Shown here: piece after piece, positions 33,101 to 42,194 of the stretch | Layout: the number at the start of each line of letters is the position of its first letter | How positions within the stretch are numbered: the first letter of the stretch is position 1 | Assembly: GCA_020342235.1 (NCBI GenBank) | Contig: CP073216.1 | Span: forward strand, 1,364,001 to 1,428,000 | DNA from: Saccharomycopsis phalli | Taxonomy: Eukaryota > Ascomycota > Saccharomycetes > Ascoideales > Saccharomycopsidaceae | DNA: 64,000 nt | Direction of reading: 5' to 3' | The notes under the pieces: model-generated | The model's database searches: none | Seen by the model: only the letters and a program-made list of their open reading frames with translations | What the model was told of the DNA's origin: nothing | Made by a program: the position numbers and the translations under genes

Positions 33101-35627
33101 GGAGAAGTACAAGGTGGAAAATCAACAGGATTTGGATGTATTTGGCGATGTTGATATTGACATGTTCCATAGTGGGAAGTCTCCTGATACAGATGGAAGT
33201 ACCAAAGAACTACTGGATACCAACGGAGGGAGGCATTTTGCAAATGGTGGTTCCACTGTGACTGTTAATCATGGGAAGGAAAATGCCATTGAAAGCAATT
33301 TGGGCCATGACTCTGTTGAGAATGATTCTCTGCAGTTTGGCTCCATGCAAATTGGTTCCGTTGATATTGGCTCTATGGAGATTGGTTCTATAGTAATTGG
33401 TTCAATGGAAATTGATTCCTTTGGCAAGAATTCTGTCAAGGACAATTCTCTTGAAAAGTCAATTGAAAACAGTGCTATTGAAAAACCAATTGAAAGCAGT
33501 ACTATTGAAAAATCAATTGAAAGCAATTCTATTCAACAAGACTCTGTTGACAGCCCCATTGAAAATTCCAACGGTAATATTCCTTCCACGTCAAATTTGC
33601 CTCTTGGAGAATCGATCAATATTGTCGATGACTACTATAACTCAAATATCGAGTCAGATTCTGGAAGTGGTATTGGAAGCAGTATCAGCAAGCACGAAGA
33701 GGAACATGCATCTGTTTTGACGTTTGAAGAAAGCCACTTTAACCAGGACTTGAATGACGACAAGACTATTCTTCCTGTTAAGGTTTATACGTCAATCAGT
33801 CGGTGTCAGATTTATTTGCACGACGGGTTTGATTGGAAAGACACGCGAGTTGCGATCCGAAGAGCGGTTCAGGAAGTAGAAGAAACTGGATATGCGTGGC
33901 AGAAGGAAGAGCAGAAAAAGGAGCAGAAAAAGGAGCCGCCGCAAGTAAAGAGACGAGACAGTTTGGGGGATTTTGGGTTCAAGAGCTTTGAAGAAGAAGA
34001 GGAAGTTCAGGTGATAAACCAGGAGATCTTTGATTCGATATACATCAACCTACCGTATGGAAGCGATCCGCAGAATCTCATTACAGGGATCAACAAGATG
34101 ATAAACGATGACGATGACGAGGAAAGAGAGCCTTCTATATTGAAAGACAAGAAGATCAACTACAAGAAGCTAAAGTTGCGAAGATCAAAAAAGCACAAGG
34201 TGCTTGTGAACTTGAAGGAAGTAGAGTTGGATGTCAGTGTTTTCAACACCGACGAGCCTGAATATGACGCGTTGGTGGATGAAAATGAGGATAGTGATGA
34301 CTCCAGCACGTTGATGAAACTATTGGTGAAGGTCCAGGACTTTGAGATCATTGACAACGTTCCGACATCGACATGGAACAAGTTTGTCACGTACCTTCGG
34401 GAGTCTGGAGAGAGAGAAGTTGGGGTTGATATGCTTAATTTCAGCGCAACGATTGTCCGTCCAAATAAGCGGCTAGCATCACAGGATGTGATGCTCAAGG
34501 TGAAGGTGCTTCCATTGAAGTTACACGTGGACCAGGATACGTTGGAGTTTCTTGTGCGATTTGGCGGGTTCAAGGATCTGCGTTTTTTGTTTGACAAGAT
34601 TTACGACGAGATCTTGTACATTAGTCGATTTGAAGTGAACAGTGTGCGGCTCAAGCTCGACTACAAGCCAAAGAAAGTGGATTATGTGGGGATCAAGAGC
34701 GGAAACAGCTCGGAGTTGATGAATTTTTTCATTCTAGACGGCGCTGAAATTGTGTTAAAGCTGGTTATCTTGTACGGTGTCAGTGGCTTGGATAGGTTGA
34801 ATTATCTCTTGAACTCCTTATGGATGCCTGACATTCGCACCACGCAGTTGAAGGGAATAATCAGCGGGCTTGCTCCAAGTGTGAGCAAGTTGAGTGGAGG
34901 AATCAAGGACTTGGTCATTATCCCCGTGAACGAATACAAGAAAGATGGACGGTTGATCAACAGTATCCAGAAAGGAGCATATGCGTTTGTGCGGACCACG
35001 ACCAACGAGTTGTTGAAGTTTGGAGTGAAATTGGCGGCAGGCACACAAGCGATTTTGGAAAACACCGAGGAGGCTCTTGGAGGAGAAGGTAGCATGGGGA
35101 GAGAGCCGAGAGTGGAGAAGAAAAAGGAGCCGAAACGGGGGTTGGATGTGGGCGAAAGTATGATTATTGGTGGATATGAGGTGGAGAACATTGGGGAGGA
35201 GCGGAGTATTTATGGAAGAAGAAAAGCCCGGAGTGGTGGAGGGAGGTATTATAGTGAGGCATACAGTGATTCAGATGAGGATGAGTTGGAGATTATTTCA
35301 GATACCGAGGAGGAAGACGTTGACCGGCGAGTGGTGAGTTTGTACTCAAGACAGCCGGAGAACGCTGCACAAGGCATCAGTTTGGCATACAGCAGTTTTG
35401 GAAGGAATCTTGGATTGGCGAAAAACGTCTTGGTCAAGGCAGGAAACAATGTGGCGGAAAGTGGCAGTGCGCGAAAAGCAGGATACGTTATTGCAAAAGC
35501 GACGCCAATTGCGATTATTCGGCCGATGATAGGAGCCACAGAGGCGATTTCCAAGACGTTGTTGGGAGTTACTAACCAGATTGATCCGAAGCAGATGCAA
35601 GATGCCAAGGAGAAGTATAAGAATTAG
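30129..35627 (+). CDS. ATG2: Autophagy lipid-transfer protein Atg2
   Basis: An 1832-residue protein from the ATG at 30129. The open frame extends 20 codons further up, but only to a TTG, and the protein starting MPPWIPNIQKRLLRYILQQ aligns with yeast Atg2 (MAFWLPQNIQKRLLLYVLQQ). The N-terminus is the chorein-type domain that takes up lipid. The long middle forms the bridge-like beta groove. The C-terminal region has the Atg2 C-terminal signature with NSIQKGAYAFVRTTTNELLKFGVKLAAGTQ (about 1616-1645). Atg2 works with Atg9 and Atg18 and moves phospholipid from ER to the growing phagophore. It is longer than yeast Atg2 (1592), partly because of a low-complexity insert of IGSM/IEKSIES units encoded at 33330-33590. 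No intron or break is seen. Confidence 0.93.
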   Translation: MPPWIPNIQKRLLRYILQQVSVFSEIDLSDLDVSLGHLNLKNVLLNPETFKVPGVFLRSGQVGNLELNLTVSDGIQITGSNMEAILVLKHTNQHDFSLEKSRVDLASSIMTPKEFGDEISSDDDTSSSSEDDKQNNNTFYTNYVNKAVELALSKLQVTITDTRLKLIVDDNQPDIIITIDELSWKYSSENKKTVALNGIRVGGVFTLSTPPTQDEEFDSDDENYNQMMTSSYLPQESSSMFQSANSHISPTMLLTLLRIKQPANTERLKLIESICDAATGTGTLPLSHVTSHEVEPMVLSNGKEVLLAGIDWIEVNFQGVLKFEDLNIQIGTISLSLRNHPTCSIFDLVLTFLKQLEKVKSLAASNRRRTKTGILKLSRASGNHVTLGGVEERESDNVTFKWFSEISVENVLISTSLFLDRTGKFDNESLLLQFSCIKVNKKHQGMIFGGVKSIKSDGFFSFTNEKSLSNDDLQFQYSLEENGLTILCSKVAEINVSIDFIQTISGLFDTKVRPIIEIMQKIDSSSHVEPGSLASSLVFLGRGTRSSFHHKTRGSIITQTNTIRVCVPEIGLFLLISPISYSENCLDCPKVDIYFQADNEKLLICSLVELQFVQYQKALPIKTFDLNSKEVVYSSSLKALVKSINFHANYLDILLLVDKVQQILPDSAGKTVKERRVRIANDIILFIDIGEVNASIDAFINPEFGILKGQLAGVTLCLFDSEFQIVVSKLWLFRLEDQSVTHLIDECLNDGRNVSGIEQVLGISNPQDNLLPLAAIKLGSSGGRGFLRNVKVEYYGEWLAKLQVDSTSSPLSPPSISSPSHTSPSDSILSIKFRLVDCVIGLNPSRLHCKSLLLIDKGDTELLKTQNELVAKFQLRNVSLFLVDDVKNILGYQEIKKKRQWTNLNKVIPSWLQVSWYLSSGFINVVNINCLNLQIVKNDEVKLQENIRLLNSVLDIKSDVDLLKVELCADSCQTLTQLFNDLKRPIVLSNKEKYKVENQQDLDVFGDVDIDMFHSGKSPDTDGSTKELLDTNGGRHFANGGSTVTVNHGKENAIESNLGHDSVENDSLQFGSMQIGSVDIGSMEIGSIVIGSMEIDSFGKNSVKDNSLEKSIENSAIEKPIESSTIEKSIESNSIQQDSVDSPIENSNGNIPSTSNLPLGESINIVDDYYNSNIESDSGSGIGSSISKHEEEHASVLTFEESHFNQDLNDDKTILPVKVYTSISRCQIYLHDGFDWKDTRVAIRRAVQEVEETGYAWQKEEQKKEQKKEPPQVKRRDSLGDFGFKSFEEEEEVQVINQEIFDSIYINLPYGSDPQNLITGINKMINDDDDEEREPSILKDKKINYKKLKLRRSKKHKVLVNLKEVELDVSVFNTDEPEYDALVDENEDSDDSSTLMKLLVKVQDFEIIDNVPTSTWNKFVTYLRESGEREVGVDMLNFSATIVRPNKRLASQDVMLKVKVLPLKLHVDQDTLEFLVRFGGFKDLRFLFDKIYDEILYISRFEVNSVRLKLDYKPKKVDYVGIKSGNSSELMNFFILDGAEIVLKLVILYGVSGLDRLNYLLNSLWMPDIRTTQLKGIISGLAPSVSKLSGGIKDLVIIPVNEYKKDGRLINSIQKGAYAFVRTTTNELLKFGVKLAAGTQAILENTEEALGGEGSMGREPRVEKKKEPKRGLDVGESMIIGGYEVENIGEERSIYGRRKARSGGGRYYSEAYSDSDEDELEIISDTEEEDVDRRVVSLYSRQPENAAQGISLAYSSFGRNLGLAKNVLVKAGNNVAESGSARKAGYVIAKATPIAIIRPMIGATEAISKTLLGVTNQIDPKQMQDAKEKYKN
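33330..33590 (+). repeat. In-frame coding repeat inside ATG2
   Basis: Imperfect short units encode a run of SM-IGS, SIEN and IEKPIESS peptides. The segment is acidic, Ser/Ile-rich and probably a disordered loop within the Atg2 middle region. Frame is preserved across it. Confidence 0.75.
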
Positions 35628-36104
35628 TGGATGGAGGAAGTTGGTATGGAGGAAGTTGGTGGATGAGTAATGGTGAATGAAAAATGGTGAATGAGAAATA
35701 TGCTGTGGAAAGTAAAGTGTTGATAAAGGAATTGATAAACGGCAGAGTTGGGTGGCTTATGGCAGGAATGGTTAGGAATATGTTAGGCTTTAGAAAATTT
35801 ATGAAGACCATATGGCAGTGATATTTCACATAATTTTAATGTTAATGCAAATAATAGTTTGGCCAAGTGTAGACTATTTTCATGATTCAAATTTCCCTTG
35901 GAAAATATTTATTCGCCTTGGACTGACTGTATCATCAAACAGATGAGTTCAATGGCATCACATGTTTACAACTTTGCTGGTTTCTTCTACATTGTAGCTC
36001 ATTTTCCGTAGCTTTCTCTCTCTGATGGATGTAATTGAGTCGAAGCGTATATAGTCAAACAGGCATTTAATATGATTTGATTGGTAATTTCTAGTTTATG
36101 GTAA
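35628..36104. other. Intergenic, no gene seen
   Basis: ATG2/POP6 spacer. The first 80 bp carry GGAGGAAGTTGGT and GGTGAATGA duplications. Otherwise unique AT-rich DNA. Confidence 0.55.
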
Positions 36105-36300
36105 TTTCTATTTATTGGCTATTCTATTTATTAGCTATTCTATTTATTGGCTATTCTATTTATTGGCTATTCTATTTATTGGCTATTCTATTTATTGGCT
36201 ATTCTATTTATTGGCTATTCTATTTATTGGCTATTCTATTTATTGGCTATTCTATTTATTGGCTATTCTATTTATTGGCTATTCTATTTATTGGCTATTT
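36105..36300 (+). repeat. 16-bp minisatellite upstream of POP6
   Basis: About 12 nearly perfect copies of GGCTATTCTATTTATT, ending about 105 bp before the POP6 ATG. The 16-bp unit opens repeating frames of FIGYSIYWLFYLLAI, which are artefacts. Confidence 0.95.
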
Positions 36301-36405
36301 TTGCTTAATTGGTTATTTCTATTAATTGATTACTTTCTTGATTTTTGCCTTGGTTTCTGCCATGTTGGTAAGCATAATTGTCCTGCAGAAAAAATCTTTT
36401 AGTCC

Positions 36406-36846
36406 ATGTCGGAACAAATCCAAGAGACCATTTCCTTTGTCAAAAAGCACACCACAAGACCAATTGAATCATTTTCAATCACCAACCATAGTAATGTTGG
36501 CCAGATTACGTTTCAGAGCATAAAATATCTAAACCAAGATAAGGCGATTGTGTTCTCTAGTATTGGCTTGGACACCCAGAAGTTGATTAGTGTGATTGAG
36601 ATTCTTAAACAAAAAGTGGCTAAAAAAGAAACGGTAGCTGACAAATCTGGCGAGAAACAGGTGGCATTGGACTACTCGATTATTCAGTATAATAAATTGA
36701 GTTATAGAAAGAAGGAATTGGAGGTTGAGTCGATGTTTGACGTGAAGAAAGTCCAATTGGAGCCAATTATGTATGTATTGATTCAGCAAACGGAAGAGGA
36801 TAATTTAAAGTTGATTAACGAGGGTTGGACTATTCAGAAAATGTGA
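36406..36846 (+). CDS. POP6: RNase P/MRP subunit Pop6 (Alba-type)
   Basis: A 146-residue protein (yeast Pop6 has 158). An Alba/Rpp25-like core includes AIVFSSIGLDTQKLISVIEILKQK (about 47-70), corresponding to VCIFSYGPHIQKMLSILEIFKK in yeast. IIQYNKLSYRKKELEVESMFDVKKVQLEPIMYVLIQ then matches yeast YQWNKLTSFDIKREGRNELQEERLKVPILVTLV. Pop6 pairs with Pop7 and binds the P3 arm of RNase P and RNase MRP RNA, and is shared with yeast telomerase RNP. The match was made from memory, so the symbol is likely rather than certain. A 16-bp minisatellite lies directly upstream. Confidence 0.75.
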   Translation: MSEQIQETISFVKKHTTRPIESFSITNHSNVGQITFQSIKYLNQDKAIVFSSIGLDTQKLISVIEILKQKVAKKETVADKSGEKQVALDYSIIQYNKLSYRKKELEVESMFDVKKVQLEPIMYVLIQQTEEDNLKLINEGWTIQKM

Positions 36847-37835
36847 ATTAGGAGATGATTATCAGAAATGACCATCAGACGAAATATGTATTGGCCATCA
36901 GATATGTACTTGCACAAATGAATATCCATTTGGAAATTCAAACAGATCTACGTCACTAAAGGTCAATGGCATGACTTAACCTGAGTCAATGCCAACAAGG
37001 TTAACCAGAACTTATCTGAACATGTATTGAACATTTTACAGCCATTTACAGAAATATCAGAATGCTGGCTAATTCACAAGTTAAGTTTAAAAGACAAGTG
37101 CTTCTACAAGCAAACCAGTTGCTGACATTGATTCCAGTACACAGGCCCATTTCTAAAAAGCATTGAGTCAATTTTGATGATAATAGTTTCTAAAAGCCTT
37201 GAGAGATGAAAACAGCCACTATGAGGCTGTGCATTATATGGACAAAGATCTAGTCTAGCTTCTATATCTATTAAACTGTTTCCAGGCAAATAAAGTGTTA
37301 CCGAGCCCACTTTATTCATTTGCTGATGACACAGCGTATATAGGCAATTACATTGCCAATGGTATGAGTTGTATTTCAAGGAATTTGGCGTACATTGGTG
37401 AAATGTACTTATCCTATCAGAGCTGTCGGTCTTATAGCCACGATTGATGTTGTGGTTATACCCGGATGGAGATGTATTACCCTGCCCATGATGCTATATA
37501 GATAGGATTCACAGCCTCCTGACTATCTAGTTTAGAATTTTATATACAAAATGTATATTATGGTATCGATTAGAACCTTGTACTATGGTTATAGTAGCTA
37601 CTGATGGTTCTGTGCTCCGCACCTATTGTTTATTTAATATTGGAGGCCGTGTTTAAGTATGAACATTTTCCTTATGATTGGTCACAGGTTCTTTGTTAGT
37701 ACATCATGGCGTGACAACTTCTCATAATACAGGTTCAAGTTTGGGATTACAAATAAGTACTCAAAACATCCATTTTAGATGTACTCTTCTTATTATATAT
37801 TCTTAACCTCTTTAGACCAGCTAATTTGATTATTC
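36847..37835. other. Intergenic, no gene seen
   Basis: Convergent spacer between POP6 and secreted paralog B. A stretch around 37380-37600 with TATATAGATAGGATTC and TATATACAAAATGTATATTATGG could be an old element promoter, but no second copy was found in the window. Confidence 0.45.
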
Positions 37836-38831
37836 TTATTGACATCCATTCGGTCCTGGCAAACAGAACATCATGTCCTCAGACTTTAGAGAGTTTGAAG
37901 CACATGCGTTACCAGTTGGTTGACCCTCAGTAATTGCACGTGGCTTGAGAGTAAGGTCATCATTCAGAATGATTCCTGTGCCACACACCGAATAGAAAGT
38001 CTTGACTCTATCAATGATACAAACTGACTTTCCGTTTTTGTCAATGACTTTTCCAGTGAGAAGAGCGTTTGGAAATTTCTGCAACTCTTGATTGAATTCC
38101 GCATTAGTATACGATTTTCCAGCTTCAAATATATTCATAAGCCTGGTAGAATCGATAAAAATACCATTTAGATCGGTTGTCAAGTTTTCAACGGCCACAA
38201 GATAATTTCTGATGACGCTTCTCAGAGTGGACCTCAGCTTCGTCTCCTCCTTCAACTTTTCGAATAGCTCCAGTTGATGTCTATCAAGCCTATTCTGATC
38301 TCTTAATAATTCCAACTTCTTATAAGTATTACTATTCGTCCAACGGGCCATTGGAAATGTGTAACAGTCTCTTCCCAATGATGAAAATTCACCAACATGG
38401 TTTGAAATCTCATTCTGTACTAAGGACATATCCTTCACCCAATATTCTTTCATCCATTTCGATGTCAAAATACTAACAGGTTCTGGACGTTTGAATATAG
38501 CTTTGACGTCCAGAGAATATTCGTAACTGTCAGTCTTCCATGAGCTTCCTCGTATGTTAGGATCTTTCAAAAGCGCACGAATTAAGAGCTTTTTGTCACT
38601 TTTCAGGTAGTCGTAGTCGAGAATCACGTTTCTGACGACTTCATTATCACAGCCTTCTGCCGCATCATTGTCTCTATCCAGAAAGTTTATACTGCTATTC
38701 AGCTCTTTAAAGTATTTAAGCAATTTATTGGCATCAATATTCTGACTGTTGTCGGATGAGACCGGCTTTGCAAGACCAAACTCCAAGTAGAGTAAGGCAA
38801 TGAGAACGTTAAAAATGGATAAAGTGTTCAT
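37836..38831 (-). CDS. Secreted RNase T2-like protein, paralog B (probable pseudoenzyme)
   Basis: A 331-residue protein with signal peptide MNTLSIFNVLIALLYLEFGLAKP. It is clearly paralogous to 17951-18949: the same six cysteines (61, 156, 271, 310, 323, 330) plus Cys283, the shared EFSSLGRDCYT block (A has DFTSLKKDCYN), KSYTNAEFNQELQKF (A has RVYTKEDLKNRLKAF), and a C-terminal DM-FC..GC. The RNase T2-like boxes are even more altered than in A: the HGL stretch reads IRALLKDP (84-91) and the second box reads SKWMKEYW (124-131). If the fold is RNase T2, this copy should be inactive as a nuclease. Possible N-glycosylation sites are N45 and N216. An 18-bp minisatellite starts about 155 bp upstream, as also seen closer in for paralog A but with a different unit. 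Confidence 0.6.
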   Translation of the reverse strand: MNTLSIFNVLIALLYLEFGLAKPVSSDNSQNIDANKLLKYFKELNSSINFLDRDNDAAEGCDNEVVRNVILDYDYLKSDKKLLIRALLKDPNIRGSSWKTDSYEYSLDVKAIFKRPEPVSILTSKWMKEYWVKDMSLVQNEISNHVGEFSSLGRDCYTFPMARWTNSNTYKKLELLRDQNRLDRHQLELFEKLKEETKLRSTLRSVIRNYLVAVENLTTDLNGIFIDSTRLMNIFEAGKSYTNAEFNQELQKFPNALLTGKVIDKNGKSVCIIDRVKTFYSVCGTGIILNDDLTLKPRAITEGQPTGNACASNSLKSEDMMFCLPGPNGCQ

Positions 38832-38984
38832 TGATAATTGATAATTGATAATTCAGAGAGGGAACAGGATGATTTAAATAGGCGACTTTTAACCTAATCC
38901 ATACGGCTATACAGTTGTGCCTCATTTTTTGTATCCGTTTGACAAGTCGCAACTTGTATTTTGCAGTCAATCTCGTCACTTTAT

Positions 38985-39102
38985 ATCAAGCTATTTTGAA
39001 TCATCAAGCTATTTTGAATCATCAAGCTATTTTGAATCATCAAGCTATTTTGAATCATCAAGCTATTTTGAATCATCAAGCTATTTTGAATCATCAAGCC
39101 CA
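38985..39102 (+). repeat. 18-bp minisatellite upstream of secreted paralog B
   Basis: Six to seven copies of CATCAAGCTATTTTGAAT, perfect except at the edges. Confidence 0.92.
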
Positions 39103-39439
39103 TATTAATCTTCTTATGTTTACTACGTTTCTATTTTTGTATTTCATTATTTTCGAGGCATCGAGGGAGATTCCGCATAGTAACGAATTTCTCAACGGCG
39201 CATTTTGATTCACGCGGCAAATATCCTTGGATGCAGAAAATAATAAATTGACACCCTTGAAAGACATTTTACATTCCCACACGCCTAAACATGCTGCTAA
39301 GCCAGCCATACTCAGAGTGAAACATGTACTATACTTTACTATTGGTGCATTTTTCAAAGGCCACAGTCGCCTTAACAAACCTGTCACTTGAATCACGACA
39401 ATTGATTTATATTCCAAATTATTTATTACTCATCACCTG

Positions 39440-39580
39440 GAATTTCAAAGGTGACATACTGAGTGTAGTTTCTTGTTTGTTAGGTACTTTGCACTGGTAC
39501 AAATAAATAATGAGTAGTAGAGCAGTGAGCTCAATAAGATAGGCGGGAAATAGTGGTAGTACGAGGCTATCTTACAGACA
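39440..39580 (+). repeat. Dispersed repeat D, copy 1
   Basis: GTGACATACTGAGTGTAGTTTCTTGTTTGTTAG..CTTT..AATAA-GAGTAGTAG..GTGAGCTCAAT matches 45315-45440 in order and spacing. Probably an old LTR-like remnant; the family is unknown. No coding parts. Confidence 0.5.
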
Positions 39581-39704
39581 GAAGCCATATATATTTTGAA
39601 CTAAAGATCAACATATTCAGATTACTATCTTTTTTTAATCCGTATCTTTCACATGTACGTGACCATAAGGTAGAGGCGGAGCTATGCTATGCGTAGACAT
39701 GGAT

Positions 39705-39800
39705 CGACATTCATGCTTCTTGTGTTGCCTGGTCCGCAAAACACGTGACCAACTTTTTATATTATACCGTATATGATGTCAAAAGACATAATAGAGAGAT
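39705..39800 (+). repeat. Dispersed repeat E, copy 1
   Basis: GCTTCTTGTGTTGCCTGGTCC..CACGTGACC..TATTATACCGTATATG matches 45750-45810, and its last part matches 11009-11035. It lies downstream of repeat D at both loci, suggesting D and E belong to one old element. Confidence 0.5.
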
Positions 39801-39984
39801 GTAATATATTCATTTGCTCTTTGGCATTGCTCTCGTGTCTGGTTAATGTTTGTTGTGTTATTCTTTTATCGCTACACTGATGAAGCTAGAATGTGGGCGC
39901 AAAGTTTAAGATTCTACCGCTTTGCCCCATCACAAGTACTGAGAATTGACAAAACTGCTCAAAGTTGGATACTTATGGCTACTC

Positions 39985-40065
39985 GAGAGGTTATTCGGGT
40001 TTTCTTTGTCAATGCTGCCTCAAGATGTTCCTGGTGAGAAACAATAATAATCATGTAGTATAGTA
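39985..40065 (-). mobile_element. Degenerate B end of the miniature inverted-repeat element
   Basis: GGGTTTTCTTTGTCAATGCTGCCTCAAGATGTTCCTGGTGAG corresponds, on the minus strand, to the B-end interior seen at 44140-44200 and 42525-42575, and is followed by an AATAATAAT run. Confidence 0.5.
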
Positions 40066-40462
40066 ACTAGTAATTCTGTTCTTCTAATAAATAATAAAAG
40101 TCTCACATATTCTAGGAATTCTGCTCTTTTTTCATGAATACGAAAGTCTTACATTCTCTAGAAAGTCTACACCTAAAATCAACACAAGGACTCCTTCCAG
40201 GGCGCCGGAGGACCCCAATATCCAGTCAAACCGACCAAGTACATTGATTACCACATTCGCTAGTGTGCTGCAAAAGCCAATTGACAGCCCCAAAGTCTTG
40301 TATAATGCGGTTTATGGTGAACCGCAGGCGCCCAATATTACCAGGATGGTACCACCGCAAGAGCTCAGCCACATATCTTCGCTATGATCACTCTACGCTG
40401 CGCCAGAAAATATTTTACTACAAAGGCGCTCATCCGGCATTTAAAACTCAAAAAACCCAAGA

Positions 40463-41689
40463 ATGACTCCATTATTAGGTAGACGTGCTTCGGTGTTACA
40501 GACTCATGGCCGAACGCATGCCAAACACATTCAAGGATTGCCCATCAAAGGAGCCAACCCCCTTTCTGATTATGGTAAAAAGTACAAGCTACTTATCTTT
40601 CGGAAGAGAAGCGAGACAGATTCCTTGTCAAAACCAGCGTACGAGTCCCGTGAGCAGCTTTACCGTCAGATGAGCATCATCATGCGCCAGCCGTCCATCC
40701 AGCAGGATATTTTGCCTCCCTCGGTTTTGAAGTTTGGGTATACCGGTAAGCAGGATTCCTTGCGTCAATACTACGGGCTTGCTCCAGTACATGGCAGCGC
40801 CTGTGCCAAGAGCCGCAAGGTAAAGAGCAAAACGAGAGCCCGGTCCAGGTTTTGGCGGCTTAGAAGTTCCAAGAACAAGGCAAAATGGCACCTCGAACGA
40901 AAACAGGTATTCAAGGACAAAATCCGCAAGCTGAGTGCCGGTTATGTCTCCATAGATAGCCGATACAAGAACTTTATCGATTTGAAGCCAAAGACATCTC
41001 AAAAGAAAGACACCGCATTATCTCATAAAAAGACCCAATTTGCAGAGCTCCGACAGTCTCAAGGTCTCGATGACGCTGCGAGTAACTATTCCGTGCAGTT
41101 GGTGACAAACTCCAAGGTGGCCAGAATGTTGAAACGCTCTCGCGATCGGAGAGAGTTCTTCCAGATATTGAAGCCTAGACCGCAGCTCAGGTCTCAAGTA
41201 TGTGCTACGAGTCTTAGTCGTAGTAACAAATTGACTTTGAGGTCCCCAGACAGGGAGTACCATGGTAAAAACGGCTTGGATTACGAGTACAATGTGGAAC
41301 AAGCCTCTCAACCTGGATCTACGCGAAATCTGCTTCATGGCTCTCCAACAGCCAGCACCACTCAAGTCCATGAAGAAGTGGTTGAGCTCCCAGAAATACG
41401 GCTTGAACCACCAATGGCAACATCTACTGTGCTACGGCTGCTTCCTAAACAGGGAGCTATTGACTCCCCAATAACGTACAATTTCCCACGAAACATTGCA
41501 GGAGGTTCGGTGGTGAGAATTGAAAATGACCAAGATAATGCTTCCTTTATAAAGGATTTTGTGCGGCACTCAGTTATTTCCATTGCTACCAGCGTTGACG
41601 AAATATTTGAAGCTTCGCCAGAGCAGCCATTTTCCCCATTGAGCAAAGTGTCGGACAAGTCTGGTGATTTGATTTCCCAAGGATTATAA
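40463..41689 (+). CDS. Unrecognised 408-residue basic protein between transposon fragments
   Basis: A single open frame of 408 codons from ATG to TAA, with mixed codon use and no low-complexity sequence, so it looks genuinely coding. I do not recognise the family. The first 240 residues are strongly basic (KSRKVKSKTRARSRFWRLRSSKNKAKW around 115-141). The last 120 are acidic and Ser/Thr-rich (EVVELPEIRLEP, ASPEQPFSPLSKV). No signal peptide, transmembrane segment, zinc finger or enzyme motif is visible. Coding-looking sequence also occurs for about 300 bp upstream of the ATG, so the gene may once have been longer. It is flanked by miniature-element fragments at 39985-40065 and 41885-42050. It could be a lineage-specific gene, a decaying host gene or part of an old element; I cannot tell which. 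Confidence 0.45.
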   Translation: MTPLLGRRASVLQTHGRTHAKHIQGLPIKGANPLSDYGKKYKLLIFRKRSETDSLSKPAYESREQLYRQMSIIMRQPSIQQDILPPSVLKFGYTGKQDSLRQYYGLAPVHGSACAKSRKVKSKTRARSRFWRLRSSKNKAKWHLERKQVFKDKIRKLSAGYVSIDSRYKNFIDLKPKTSQKKDTALSHKKTQFAELRQSQGLDDAASNYSVQLVTNSKVARMLKRSRDRREFFQILKPRPQLRSQVCATSLSRSNKLTLRSPDREYHGKNGLDYEYNVEQASQPGSTRNLLHGSPTASTTQVHEEVVELPEIRLEPPMATSTVLRLLPKQGAIDSPITYNFPRNIAGGSVVRIENDQDNASFIKDFVRHSVISIATSVDEIFEASPEQPFSPLSKVSDKSGDLISQGL

Positions 41690-41884
41690 TATTAGGATGG
41701 GTAAACGACAAGGATGAGGTAAAATGACAAAGAGACCAGTGGATTAAACGGCCAAGACTCGATGTATTTGTTGGAGCAACTGCACTTACGGAGGAGTGAG
41801 AGCCAGGAAATGGTAAACAGCAAAGTCCTGATCCGAGTTTCAAATTAAGAGTGACCTTCTTTATTACAAATTGTTTTTCTTTAG

Positions 41885-42050
41885 CCATATAATAATAATG
41901 TTTGTTTTTGCTTTTAGCTATATATTGTCTCCGGCATTGCGTTTATTTACTAATATATTTTTACACAGGAACGTCTTGGGCAGCGTTCGGCTGAAACCCT
42001 TTGACAGCCCTCATTCGGCTGCTTGGATTAAAAAAATTAATATGAGTAGT
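41885..42050 (+). mobile_element. Miniature inverted-repeat element, B end
   Basis: ATAATAATG then TTTTAGCTATATATTGTCTCCGGCATTGCG..ATATATTTTTACACAGGAACGTC..AGCGTTCGGCTGAAACCCTTTGACAGCCCTCA, about 75-80% like the copy at 44075-44250 by eye. It starts about 190 bp after the 408-codon ORF. Confidence 0.6.
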
Positions 42051-42194
42051 CGATGCATTGAAATAAATATAAATATTATATATTGTTGGTCTTGTCATTG
42101 GTTGATGTACTTGATTAAGGTGTATTTTCGAGTCCAGGGAGGTGAGAACGAGGTTGAGGATATGTGGAATATAGTGAAGTATGGCAAAATAGAG

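Noticed and set aside
36098-36402. Frames encoding FIGYSIYWLFYLL repeats that mimic a membrane protein
   Set aside because: Pure translation of the 16-bp minisatellite; no non-repeat coding sequence attached.
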